From positions 777,501 to 841,500 of the forward strand of contig JACVTC010000012.1 in the NCBI GenBank assembly GCA_016946835.1: a stretch of 64,000 bases of DNA. Reading direction: 5' to 3'. Numbering within the stretch: position 1 is the first letter of the stretch; every line of letters begins with the position of its first letter. The DNA is from Neocallimastix lanati (nom. inval.) (Eukaryota > Neocallimastigomycota > Neocallimastigomycetes > Neocallimastigales > Neocallimastigaceae). Below, in pieces: positions 28,301-37,364 of the stretch. The notes under the pieces were generated by a model. That model did not search any database. It was not told the origin of the DNA and saw only the letters and a list, made by a program, of their open reading frames with translations. Both the position numbers and the translations under genes were made by a program.

Positions 28301-31300
28301 ATCTTAAAAGGATCATTTTATTAATACCTGGATTAGAAAATTTTCCTGTTTTCTCATTAAAGTCATCTCCTTCTAAAAGTATGGCTTGTCTTTCAGTTTC
28401 ACATTCAAAATCAGGACTATTAATAATAAATGGGAGTTCATGTTTCTCAGATCCTACTAATGGAAGAGAACAAAATAAACATGGTGAGGAATTATCAATA
28501 TAAATATTATTATTATCCAATTCGATGGCACAGCAAATTCTAAGATTACGATTTGTTTTAAATCTTTCACTTAATTTATCGTTAGGTTCATCAATTTTAT
28601 TATATATGAATGATTTTGAAAAATAATTATTATCTCTATTAATATTAAGAATTAATTTCTCACATAATTCGTTAGGATCATCTTTAACAATAATATTATT
28701 ACGACTAATAGCAAATATCTTTCCATTTTCATCAAGTTTAATGCTATTAATCTTAGGATTAAATAACATGACTTTATAAATATTTTCTTTAAAGTTTTGA
28801 ATTCCTAATTGACCTGCTCTCCTATTCTTCTCTGTTTTAACTAAATATTCAAAGCTTGTCCAAACATTTAATTTATCATATGATTTATAACTTTTTTCGG
28901 TTTTGTTTAATTCTTCTGAAAGTTCCTTATCATCTTCTCCTTCTCGATACATAATTACATCAAACCCTTTCATATTTTTATCTTCTGAAACAATATCTCC
29001 TTTAATTTTAACAATTTTAGAAAGGCAATGAGTAGTAAGAAAACCTGTACCAAAACGACCTGTACTTTCTGAATTATCACTTTTACCTTCACTTAATTTA
29101 TATAATAATGCCGTAAGAGTCTCATCAGTAAATGGAGCTCCATTATGTTTAAATGTATAAATATCATCTTTTATGTTAATTTCAATATCAATACTCTTTC
29201 TATCACTGCAGCCAGCAATACTATCCTTAGCATTTTGAATTAATTCCCATATCCACCGCTTGCAATCTTCAATTGAAGGATTTTCTAATTCTCTTAATCT
29301 ATTACGAACATTAGCAATATAAAGTTTTCCGAATATTTTCATTTTATTATCATCAAAAATATTTTGTTTAACATTTTTAAAATAATCTTTCATTAAAGTA
29401 TCTGTCAAAAATTTTAATTTTGAATCTGACTTATTATTATTATTTTCATAATTTTTATCCATAATTTCATCAATTTTATTTTTTAAATCTTTTGTTGTAA
29501 AACTATCAATATCAGGTAATCTTCCAATTTTTGGATGAATAAGATATTTTTGGATATCATAGTCAAGTTTTTTAGAAATATCTTTGTAGTGTTGTGGAAT
29601 TGTTTCTATTTGATTTGATAAAGGATTTAGTATTCCATCATTAAAAATATTATTTGAATCACAAAATATTTCATATTGATTTGGAATAATTATACCTTTT
29701 AAATTTCCTTTTAAAATTATGAATTTTAAATATTCAAATAATTGTGATTTTTCTATATTTAAATATTTAGATAATGAATTAATATTTTTATACTTTTCAA
29801 TAATTTGTTCAATTTTAAAATAAATATATTTATTAGAATATTTCCATAATTCTTTATTATTATCATTTCTCTCAATTTCAACAATTTCATTATTATCTTT
29901 TACAAATTTTTGATATATATTTAAAAGTTTTCTTTGATCATCTTGAAAATCTTTTTCTTCTTCATGAGATTCTTTAGGAATAATTCTAATAAGATATTCA
30001 GAAGCTTCTATTTTATCATTAGTTTTTACCAATTTACTAATGAATAATTTACTTAGGTAACCATTATAATCATATATTCTTTTCTTTCCATTATTAATTA
30101 ATGATTTTATAGATATTAATTCATTATCAATTAATTCTTCTTTAATATCTTTATTAAAATATTTAAGCATACATTCTTTAAATATTTCTGGAATATTTTC
30201 ATCTTCATATAATTCTCCAATTTTACAGAATTTACCATTTTGATTTGGAATAATTGAATGATCTTTATATAATGGATAATATTCTGAAATTAATTTTAAA
30301 AATTTTTTCATAAATTTTATATTAAATGTTTCAGTCAAATTTCCGATTCTTTCAATATGCTCAATAAGTATTTTAAATATAATTTCATCAATTCCATTCC
30401 ATAATCTTTCAGGAAATGAATTTCCATTTCTTTTTGTTGGCATTGAATCATTCCAAATTAATGAACATAATTCATATATTGTTTCTCTTTTCTCAATTAA
30501 TTTTTTATTTTCATAATCATTTGGAATATATGAAATTAATATTAAAATTTTATCTGGAGATTCAATGAGGTAACTTTGAATTGCTGATATTGCCATATTA
30601 ATGTTATCATCAATAAAAATATTATTTATATTAATATTTTTATGAATATGATATGATTTCCATGGATTACCTAATTCTTCCAGACATTCAATCATATTTT
30701 CAGGAACTTCTTTAGAAGTAGCAATGTTATCCTTTAATTTAATAAATTCAGATTTCATATTTGGAATAATATTATAATTTTTAATAAATTCATTGTGATG
30801 GTTCTTAATAAATAATATAAAACTATTGATATATTTCCATGAATTTCCTATTTTATTTTCTAGATTAGTTATATTTTTAAAACTTTCTAAATATTTAATA
30901 CATCTTTCCATTGTTATATAATTAATTCTTTCATCATTTGGCCAAATATGATTTTCAAAATTAATTGATTCTTCAAAAGTAGGCACTTTATTTTCATATA
31001 TTTGAGAAATTAAATAATATGCTTCTTTTTGAATATTTTTTTCTTCATATTTTTTAATCATTGGAAGATTTACATTTGCATTTGTAATTTTAACATGTTG
31101 TTTGCCATTCCATACAATAGGATAATTAATTAAGATATCTCTCATTAGTCGAATAAATTTCTCTTCATACCATTTATAATCAAAAAATTTAATTCCTTTA
31201 GGCAATTTATTAAGACCTCTAGTTAATAAATATCTATTTTTAATATCTTCATTTTGACAAATATTAACTAAAAGATTTTCAAATATTTTTTGAGATCTTA

Positions 31301-34300
31301 AAAGAATCATTTTATTAATTCCGGTTTTAGAAATATTTCCTGTCTTATCATCAATTTCATCTCCATCAAAAAGAATACATTTTCTTTCAGTTTCACATTC
31401 AAAATCAGGACTATTAATAATAAATGGGAGTTCATTTTTCTCAGATCCTACTAATGGAAAAGAACAAAATAAACAAGGTGAAGAATTATCAGTAAATATA
31501 TTATTATAATTGTCCAATTCGATGGCACAACAAATTCTAAGATTACTATATATTTCATATTTTTCACTTAAATTTACATTTGGTTCATCAATTTTATTAT
31601 ATATGAATGTTTTTGAAAAGTAATTGCCATTATCATTAATATTAAGAATTAATTTATTACATAAATCTTTACCACCATTTTTTATAATAACATTATTGCG
31701 ACAAACAGTAAATAATTTTCCATTTTCATCAAGTTTAATACTATTTATTTCTGGATTGAATAACATAACTCTATAAATATTTTCTTTAAAGTTTTGAATT
31801 CCCAATTTACCTGCTTTCTTGTTTCTTTCTGTTTTAGTAATATATTCAAATTCTGTCCAATCATTGGATTCGAATGTAGAGTGATAACTATTTTCTGTAT
31901 TTCTAATTCCTTCTAAAAGTTCTTTATCACTTTCTCCTTCTCTGTTCATCGTAATTTCAAATCCTTCTTTAAAATTCTTTCTTTCTGATATAAGATCTCC
32001 TTTAATTTTAACAATTTTAGAAAGACAATGTGTGGTAAGAAAACTTGTGGTGAAATGACAGGTACTCTCTAAATTATTATTTTTACTTTCATTAAATTCA
32101 TATAATAAGGCCATAAATGTTTGATTAGTAAATGGTGATCCATTATGTTTAAAAGTATATCTATCATTTTCTGTTGTAATTTCAATATCAACATTTTCTT
32201 TATCCGTATCATTCAAAATACTATCTTTAGCATTTTGAATTAATTCCCATATCCAACTTTTGAATTGTTCATCTGAAGGACTTTCCATATCTTTTAATTT
32301 ATTACGGCTTTTTTCAATGTAGACATTTTCAAAGAATTTAAACTTTTCTTCATTATTTAAATTATTTTGCTTCATATTTGTTATATAATCTTCAATTAAA
32401 TTTGAAGTAGCATTTCTATATTTAGAATTAGTATAATTTGTTTTATTTTTAAAATTTTCTTCCATAATTTCATCAATTTTATTTTTTAAATCTTTTGTTG
32501 AAAAATTTGGAATATTAGGTAATCTTCCAATTTTTGGATGAATAAGATGTTTTCGGATATCATATTCAAGTTCTTTAGAAATATCTTTGTATTTGTCTGG
32601 TATTATTTCGATTTGATTTGATTTAGGATTTAATATTCCATCATTAAAAATATTATTTGAATCACAAAATATTTCATATTGATTTGGAATAATTTTACCT
32701 TTTAAATTTCCTTTTAAAATTATGAATTTTAAATATTCAAATAATTGTGATTTTTCTATATTCAAATATTTAGATAATGAATCAACTATATTATGTTTAT
32801 TAATAATTTGTTTAATTTCAAAATAAATATATTTATTAGAATATTTCCATAATTCTTTATTATAATCATTTCTATCAATTTCAACAATTTCATTATTATC
32901 TTTTACAAATTTTTGATATATATTTAAAAGTTTTCTTTGATCATCTTGATCATCTTGAAAATTTATTTTTTTTTCATTAGATTCTTTAGGAATAATTCTA
33001 ATAAGATATTTTGAAACCTTTATTTTATTATCATCTGAAATTGAATTTTCACAAAAATATTTGTTTAAATAATTATTATTATAATCATATATTCTTTTCT
33101 TTCCATTATTAATTAATGATTTTATAGATATTAATTCATTATCAATTAATTCTTCTTTAATATCTTTATTAAAATATTTAAGCATACATTCTTTAAATAT
33201 TTCTGGAATATTTTCATCTTCATATAATTCTCCAATTTTACAGAATTTACCATTTTGATTTGGAATAATTGAATGATCTTTATATGATGGATAATATTCT
33301 GAAATTAATTTTAAAAATTTTTTCATATATTTTATATTAAATGTTTCAGTCAAATTTCCGATTCTTTCAATATGCTCAATAAGATTTTCAAATAAAATTT
33401 CATCAATTCCATTCCATATTCTTTCAGGAAATGAATTTCCATTTCTTTTTGTTGGCATTGAATCATTCCAAATTAATGAACATAATTCATAAATTGTTTC
33501 TCTTTTTTCAATTAATTTTTTATTTTCATAATCATTTGGAATATATGAAATTAATATTAAAATTTTATCTGACCATTTATTAAAGTAACTTTGAATTGTT
33601 GATATTGCTATATTAATGTCATGATCATCACAAATATTATCAACATTAATATTTTTATGAATATGATATGATTTCCATTGATTACCTAATTCTTCCAGAC
33701 ATTCAATCATATTTTCAGGAACTTCTTTAGAAGTAGAAACATTATTATTTAATTTAATAAATTCAGATTTCATATTTGGAATAATATTATAATTTTTAAT
33801 AAATTCATTGTGATGGTTCTTAATAAATAATATAAAACTATTGATATATTTCCATGAATTTCCTATTTTATTTTCTAGATTAGTTATATTTTTAAAACTT
33901 TCTAAATATTTAATACATCTTTCCATTGTTATATAATTAATTCTTTCATCATTTGGCCAAATATGATTTTCAAAATTAATTGATTCTTCAAAAGTAGGCA
34001 CTTTATTTTCATATATTTGAGAAATTAAATTATATGCTTCTTTTTGAATACTTATTTCTTCATATTTTTTAATCATTGGAAGATTTACATTTGCATTTGT
34101 AATTTTAATATGTTGTTTACCATTCCATACAATAGGATAATTAATTAAGATATCTCTCATTGGTCGAATAAATTTCTTTTCATACCATTTATAATCAAAA
34201 AATCGAATTTCATTAGGTAATTTATTAAGACCTCTAGTTAATAAATATCTATTTTTAATATCTTCGTTTTGACAAACATTAATTAAAAGATTTTCAAACA

Positions 34301-35396
34301 TTTCTTGAGATCTTAAAAGAATCATTTTATTAATTCCTGGATTAGAAATTTTTCCCGTTTTCTCATCAATTTCATCTCCTTCTAAAAGTATGGCTTGTCT
34401 TTCAGTCTCAGGTTCAAAATCAGGACTATTAATGATAAATGGGAGTTCATGTTTCTCAGATCCTACTAATGGAAGAGAACAAAATAAACAAGGTGTAGAT
34501 TTATCAATAAAAATATTATTATTATTATCCAATTCGATGGCACAACAAATTCTAAGATTACGATTTGCTTCAAATTTCTCACTTAATTTATCGTTAGGTT
34601 CATCAATTATAGTATATATGAATGATTTTGAAAAGTAATTTCCATTATCATTAATATTAAGAATTAATTTCTCACACAATTCGTTAGGATCATTTTTAAC
34701 AATTTCACTACGATTAACAGTAAAAATTTTACCATTTTCATTAAGTTCAATACTATTAATTGTAGGACAAAATAGCATAACTTCAGTAATATTATTTTTT
34801 AAACTCTGTATTCCTAATTGACCTGCTTCCTTATTTCTGTCAGTTTTAACTAAATATTCGAAACTAGTCCATCCATCCGATTTAACAGGAGCATTGTAAC
34901 TTTTCTCAGTTTTTCCAAGTCCATCTAAAAGTTCTTTATCTTCTTTTCCTTCTCTGTACATAGTAATTTCAAACCCTACTGGTTTATCTTGATTTCTCGG
35001 GAAAATATCTCCTGTAATTTTTACAGTTTTAGAAAGAGTATGTGTTGTAAGAAAACCAGTACCAAATCGACCTGTGCTTTCTGAATCATTATTTTTACCT
35101 TCACTGTATTTATATAATAAAGCTGTAAGAGTAGAAAATGTGAAAGGGGCACCGTTGTGTTTAAATGTATAAGAATCATCATTTACTATAATTTTTATAT
35201 CAACACCAGTTCTATTTTTTTCATGAGAAATACTATCTTTGGCATTTTGAAGTAATTCCCATATCCATCTTGTGCAATCAATATCACTAGGACTTTCTAA
35301 TTCTCTTAATCTATTTCCAACATTAGCTATAAATAGTTTATAAAAATTATCCCTCCTATCTTCATCGAAAGGATTATTGTTATTCGATAGTGACAT
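22332..35396 (-). CDS. Giant protein: four sacsin/NO VEIN-type ATPase modules plus DUF3883 nuclease-like domain
   Basis: An uninterrupted frame of 4354 codons, start ATG at 35396. Four modules of ~1000 residues follow one another (Trp of the WIWEL motif at 44, 1048, 2048 and 3047). Each opens with a GHKL/HSP90-like ATPase: the N-box WIWEL(L/I/V)QNAKDS, a second box FKHNG(A/S)PFT in place of the usual DxGxG, and the glycine lid STGRFGTGF (109-114, about 2113 and 3112). In module 2 the lid reads STCHFTTSF (1113-1118), so ATP binding there is doubtful. About 800 residues of helical, Asn/Lys/Ile-rich sequence complete each module. After module 4 come three 21-residue repeats (~4056-4119) and then, from ~4225, a DUF3883-like domain with GNCGEA (E4235), YDIV (D4282) and IYIEVKST (E4296, K4298), the PD-(D/E)XK pattern. 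Human sacsin carries three related ATPase repeats and plant NO VEIN pairs one with DUF3883. No signal peptide or membrane segment was seen. A chaperone-like or defence-like nucleic-acid role is inference only. Confidence 0.9.
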   Translation of the reverse strand: MSLSNNNNPFDEDRRDNFYKLFIANVGNRLRELESPSDIDCTRWIWELLQNAKDSISHEKNRTGVDIKIIVNDDSYTFKHNGAPFTFSTLTALLYKYSEGKNNDSESTGRFGTGFLTTHTLSKTVKITGDIFPRNQDKPVGFEITMYREGKEDKELLDGLGKTEKSYNAPVKSDGWTSFEYLVKTDRNKEAGQLGIQSLKNNITEVMLFCPTINSIELNENGKIFTVNRSEIVKNDPNELCEKLILNINDNGNYFSKSFIYTIIDEPNDKLSEKFEANRNLRICCAIELDNNNNIFIDKSTPCLFCSLPLVGSEKHELPFIINSPDFEPETERQAILLEGDEIDEKTGKISNPGINKMILLRSQEMFENLLINVCQNEDIKNRYLLTRGLNKLPNEIRFFDYKWYEKKFIRPMRDILINYPIVWNGKQHIKITNANVNLPMIKKYEEISIQKEAYNLISQIYENKVPTFEESINFENHIWPNDERINYITMERCIKYLESFKNITNLENKIGNSWKYINSFILFIKNHHNEFIKNYNIIPNMKSEFIKLNNNVSTSKEVPENMIECLEELGNQWKSYHIHKNINVDNICDDHDINIAISTIQSYFNKWSDKILILISYIPNDYENKKLIEKRETIYELCSLIWNDSMPTKRNGNSFPERIWNGIDEILFENLIEHIERIGNLTETFNIKYMKKFLKLISEYYPSYKDHSIIPNQNGKFCKIGELYEDENIPEIFKECMLKYFNKDIKEELIDNELISIKSLINNGKKRIYDYNNNYLNKYFCENSISDDNKIKVSKYLIRIIPKESNEKKINFQDDQDDQRKLLNIYQKFVKDNNEIVEIDRNDYNKELWKYSNKYIYFEIKQIINKHNIVDSLSKYLNIEKSQLFEYLKFIILKGNLKGKIIPNQYEIFCDSNNIFNDGILNPKSNQIEIIPDKYKDISKELEYDIRKHLIHPKIGRLPNIPNFSTKDLKNKIDEIMEENFKNKTNYTNSKYRNATSNLIEDYITNMKQNNLNNEEKFKFFENVYIEKSRNKLKDMESPSDEQFKSWIWELIQNAKDSILNDTDKENVDIEITTENDRYTFKHNGSPFTNQTFMALLYEFNESKNNNLESTCHFTTSFLTTHCLSKIVKIKGDLISERKNFKEGFEITMNREGESDKELLEGIRNTENSYHSTFESNDWTEFEYITKTERNKKAGKLGIQNFKENIYRVMLFNPEINSIKLDENGKLFTVCRNNVIIKNGGKDLCNKLILNINDNGNYFSKTFIYNKIDEPNVNLSEKYEIYSNLRICCAIELDNYNNIFTDNSSPCLFCSFPLVGSEKNELPFIINSPDFECETERKCILFDGDEIDDKTGNISKTGINKMILLRSQKIFENLLVNICQNEDIKNRYLLTRGLNKLPKGIKFFDYKWYEEKFIRLMRDILINYPIVWNGKQHVKITNANVNLPMIKKYEEKNIQKEAYYLISQIYENKVPTFEESINFENHIWPNDERINYITMERCIKYLESFKNITNLENKIGNSWKYINSFILFIKNHHNEFIKNYNIIPNMKSEFIKLKDNIATSKEVPENMIECLEELGNPWKSYHIHKNININNIFIDDNINMAISAIQSYLIESPDKILILISYIPNDYENKKLIEKRETIYELCSLIWNDSMPTKRNGNSFPERLWNGIDEIIFKILIEHIERIGNLTETFNIKFMKKFLKLISEYYPLYKDHSIIPNQNGKFCKIGELYEDENIPEIFKECMLKYFNKDIKEELIDNELISIKSLINNGKKRIYDYNGYLSKLFISKLVKTNDKIEASEYLIRIIPKESHEEEKDFQDDQRKLLNIYQKFVKDNNEIVEIERNDNNKELWKYSNKYIYFKIEQIIEKYKNINSLSKYLNIEKSQLFEYLKFIILKGNLKGIIIPNQYEIFCDSNNIFNDGILNPLSNQIETIPQHYKDISKKLDYDIQKYLIHPKIGRLPDIDSFTTKDLKNKIDEIMDKNYENNNNKSDSKLKFLTDTLMKDYFKNVKQNIFDDNKMKIFGKLYIANVRNRLRELENPSIEDCKRWIWELIQNAKDSIAGCSDRKSIDIEINIKDDIYTFKHNGAPFTDETLTALLYKLSEGKSDNSESTGRFGTGFLTTHCLSKIVKIKGDIVSEDKNMKGFDVIMYREGEDDKELSEELNKTEKSYKSYDKLNVWTSFEYLVKTEKNRRAGQLGIQNFKENIYKVMLFNPKINSIKLDENGKIFAISRNNIIVKDDPNELCEKLILNINRDNNYFSKSFIYNKIDEPNDKLSERFKTNRNLRICCAIELDNNNIYIDNSSPCLFCSLPLVGSEKHELPFIINSPDFECETERQAILLEGDDFNEKTGKFSNPGINKMILLRSQKMFENLLINVCQNEDIKNRYLLTRGLNTLPKGIRFFNYKWYEKKFIRPMRDILINYPIVWNGKQHIKITNANVNLPMIKKYEEKNIQKEAYYLISQIYENKVPTFEESINFENHIWPNDERINYITMERCIKYLESFKNITNLENKIGNSWEYINSFILFIKNHHIKYLKNYNIIPNMKSEFIKLKDNIATSKEVPENMIECLEELGNPWKSYHIHKNININNIFIDDNINMAISAIQSYLIESPDKILILISYIPNDYENKKLIEKRETIYELCSLIWNDSMPTKRNGNSFPERLWNGIDEIIFKILIEHIERIGNLTETFNIKFMKKFLKLISEYYPLYKDHSIIPNQNGKFCKIGELYEDENIPEIFKECMLKYFNKDIKEELIDNELISIKSLINNGKKRIYDYNSYLRKLFISKVVKTNNKVEASECLIRIIPKESHEEEKDFQDDQRKLLNIYQKFVKDNNEIVEIDRNDNNKELWKYPNKYIYFKIEQIIEKHNNVDSLSKYLNIEKSQLFEYLKFIILKGNLKGKIIPNQYEIFCDSNNIFNDGILNPKSNQIEIIPENYKDISKELDYDIREYLIHPKIGRLLNIPNFSTKDLKNKIDEIMDEKIQNNTIYTNSKYRNATSNLIDDYISNMSNSLFDSDEKIKIFDKVYIANVRNRLRELENPSTEDCKRWIWELVQNAKDSIANDKDKENVDIEITVKDDLYEFKHNGSPFTNQTFMALLYKFSEGKSNSIESTGRFGTGFLTTHCLSKTVKISGEITKNNSTPQGFEITMFREGEDDDELLEGLRKTEKEHRYPIKSDGWTKFEYIAKTERNKGAGRLGIQNFRKNICKVMMFCPEINSIKLNDNGNIYIVTHKEIQNSNNIYKKLILKINDNNYNYYKTFLCYKIEEHNEKLSERFKTNRNLRICCAIELDNNNIYIDYSSPCLFCSLPLVGSEKHELPFIINSPDFEPDSERKCILLDGDEINEQTGKISNPGINKMILLRSQEMFKNLLINVCQNEDIKNRYLLTRGLNKLPKGIKFFDYKWYEEKFILPMRDILINYPIVWNGKQHVKITNVNLPIIGKYEEKSIQKEAYDLISQIYENQVPTFEESINFENHIWPNDERINYITMERCIKYLESFKNITNLENKIGNSWKYINSFILFIKNHHNEFIKNYNIIPNMNSEFIKLDNNIATSKEVPENMIECLEELGFPWKLYHIHKNINVDNICDDHDIWFVNYIFSKYSYKWSETWSDKILILISYIPNDYEDKKLIEKRETIYELCSLIWNDKVPTKRNGNSFPESLWKGIDEIIFKNLIMIIKRFRNLNETFNIKFMKKFLKLVSEYYPLYVKYSIIPNQNGKFRKIEELYEDENIPEIFKECLHKYFNKDIKKELIDNELIAINLLNNRKKRIFDYNNYLNESYMNESIPDDNKIKASKYLIRIIPKEANTVENVFNILLRNNEKEFDYNNDQRKLSTIYKIFIDEEIEFCEIERDKRNKGLWELANKYIYNEIKSIIEHYNNVDLLSSYLNIEKKKVYEYLKVIIKFSSEGKIIPNQYEEFCDIVDLYCEKENERIPVILKNIIKNLGYDIKKHLIHQNIENHIKIKKFIFYKDVCKDIDEWVKKYYNDPNYKSSLNFKDAVTNLIETYFEEIGEEKSNEYFPYTFSIKEKIKFEVIYDKDKLIAITNLEKMIDIKQLTNKLQNEKMNQILQIFLNLSDDKLQNEKLIQIFQMFLNLSDDKLQNKKLIQMFQMILNLSDDNIDNIKKFLESPNKINNNLNTLETTSTSDISLVFNPTLDDNEGNFFNSSFINSEACTEIKHFKTNSGKNISLAFNSTLDALDDGERDFYSRTINDMFDYYDDFDYSNPINKRTGNCGEAYIYELLLNSGKFKSVEWRMLSKNGIGQKLDYRGKTYTISEDGSHYDIVVVTMDDRTIYIEVKSTKHEFNSTKVPFYLSKMQINMMESIIYPNEYVLAVVFDVMNNPKHFFMNLRKDVD
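23031..23230 (-). repeat. Three 63-bp repeats inside the giant gene
   Basis: AATTTATCATCAGAAAGATT recurs at 63-bp spacing. It encodes three 21-residue units of the form KLQNEKLIQIFQMFLNLSDD. The pattern is amphipathic and probably helical, forming part of the linker between the fourth ATPase module and the nuclease-like domain. Confidence 0.9.
27067..28116 (-). repeat. Segment of module 3 nearly identical to module 2
   Basis: This ~1-kb piece matches 30061-31110 almost base for base at an offset of ~2994 bp, with only a few small differences (for example near 27790 against 30785). The ATPase parts of the same two modules have diverged far more, as have modules 1 and 4. Confidence 0.8.
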
Positions 35397-35848
35397 AAGT
35401 ATTAATAATTAAATTTTTTAATAATTTTTTTATTGATATTATTATTTTTTTTTTTTTTTTTTTTAGATCAAAAGAAAAATTATTTTAATTTTATATATAA
35501 ATAAATTAAATTATTAAAAATTAATTGATTAAACAATTTTTATTATTATATTTATGATTTAATTTTTTTTTTTTAAACGCAAAATAAATTTATTTTATAA
35601 TTACACATAAATATAATTTTTGAAACACAAAATTGTAACATAAAAAAAAAAAGAAAAAAAATTTGGCTATTATAATTTTATTATTAATAGTAATATATAT
35701 ATAGTAAAATAAAGAATAGTCTAAAAATAAAAATTTATTAATATGAAATCAATTTAATGATAATCCAAAAATTTATTTGATCTCCAAATAAAAATGTCCA
35801 AAAGTTTATTTGATGTCTAAAAGTTGTCCAAAATTTTATTTAATATGT

Positions 35849-35879
<31 letters not shown>

Positions 35880-36004
35880 TTTTTTTTTCCGTCTTAAATC
35901 TATCATATTTATTATACATTTACATCAACAATTGATAATAATTATATTTTTAATAGTAATATATATATAGTAAAATAAATAATGGTCTAAAATAGTTGAG
36001 TTAC
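35397..36004. other. Upstream region of the giant gene, AT-rich with short repeats
   Basis: It starts with a T run near 35443-35464. AATAGTAATATATATATAGTAAAATAAA occurs twice (about 35687 and 35950) and flanks words such as TGTCCAAAAGTTTATTTGATG, which recur near 36647. No upstream coding exon was seen. The minus-strand promoter must lie here, but no clear TATA or other element stands out in such A+T. Confidence 0.5.
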
Positions 36005-36500
36005 ATACATTTATAATGAATATAATATTATTGAAATATACATTTATAATGAATATAATATTATTGAAATATACATTTATAATGAATATAATATTATTGA
36101 AATATACATTTATAATGAATATAATATTATTGAAATATACATTTATAATGAATATAATATTATTGAAATATACATTTATAATGAATATAATATTATTGAA
36201 ATATACATTTATAATGAATATAATATTATTGAAATATACATTTATAATGAATATAATATTATTGAAATATACATTTATAATGAATATAATATTATTGAAA
36301 TATACATTTATAATGAATATAATATTATTGAAATATACATTTATAATGAATATAATATTATTGAAATATACATTTATAATGAATATAATATTATTGAAAT
36401 ATACATTTATAATGAATATAATATTATTGAAATATACATTTATAATGAATATAATATTATTGAAATATACATTTATAATGAATATAATATTATTGAAATA
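36005..36500. repeat. 33-bp minisatellite, about 15 copies
   Basis: The unit ATGAATATAATATTATTGAA plus ATATACATTTATA is repeated ~15 times with no visible change. Because 33 is a multiple of three and the unit lacks a stop, it gives a 161-codon open frame of MNIILLKYTFI repeats. The perfect identity of the copies points to recent slippage or unequal exchange. Confidence 0.95.
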
Positions 36501-36800
36501 AATATATTCAACATTATATATGAATAAAAAAAAATAAAAATAAAAAAAATTGCTAAATTTAGTTTAAACTATTAACTACTCAAAATTTATTAATAAGAAA
36601 TTAACATAGATAATACAAAAATTTATTTTATCTCTTAATAAAAATGTCCAAAAGTTTATTATATTTATTATATATTTACTTCATCAAATAATTAGAATCT
36701 TTTTTATTAATGAATAATATTTTTAATAATTAATAGTAATTTATTTATTTATTTATATACTTATTTATTTATTTTTTTATATTTATTAAGTAAACTTATT
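36501..36800. other. AT-rich stretch, no gene seen
   Basis: It contains a partial copy of the AAAATGTCCAAAAGTTTATT unit also present near 35790. No coding signal was seen. Confidence 0.5.
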
Positions 36801-36804
36801 TATT

Positions 36805-37110
36805 TAATTAATATGGCGCATTTCAATAAGTTGCATTTCGTAATGTGGCATTTATATAGTTTTAATATTTTATTATGATTTATGGTATAAATGAAAATAA
36901 AAACTTTAATTATTAATAAATTATTTTTTAATCATTACATAAAAATAAATATATAAATGAATGTGGTGCATTTCGCCAATTTTTATAATACAAATTTTCA
37001 ATACGCCATTTATTTTAAATGACTTGTAAAATTTTGGGGGTGTCATTTCGAAAATTTTTATTACATAAATTTGTATTTTGTTGTAGTACATTTCGGAAAA
37101 CATGGCGTAT
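36805..37110. repeat. Cluster of GCATTTCG motifs at the left end of the MULE
   Basis: Words related to GCATTTCGCCAA, ATACGCCA and TGTGGCAT occur in both orientations at about 36817, 36832, 36966, 37005, 37041 and 37089. The cluster includes the left 42-bp inverted repeat of the mobile element. Confidence 0.6.
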
Positions 37111-37364
37111 TATAATGTAATAAATAAATAAATGAATAAATAAATTATAAATGAATAAATAAATTTCTAAATAATAATAAAAATAAAAAAGACAAACGTT
37201 TATTATGACTAAAAAAATTTTTTTTAGAAAATTAAATAAAAATATATATATATATATAATTACTACATATATAAAATAATTATTATATTTTTTTTATTTT
37301 ATTTTAAATATTATTAATTATTATTTATACATTAATACCTTTTTTATATTATCAACAGAAAATA

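Noticed and set aside
22876-34638. Short open frames of 60-86 codons within the giant gene, on either strand
   Set aside because: They are shadows in other frames of the 4354-codon frame, which is conserved between its four modules.
36016-36501. 161-codon frame of MNIILLKYTFI repeats
   Set aside because: A 33-bp minisatellite without stops; composition and perfect copy identity argue against a protein gene.
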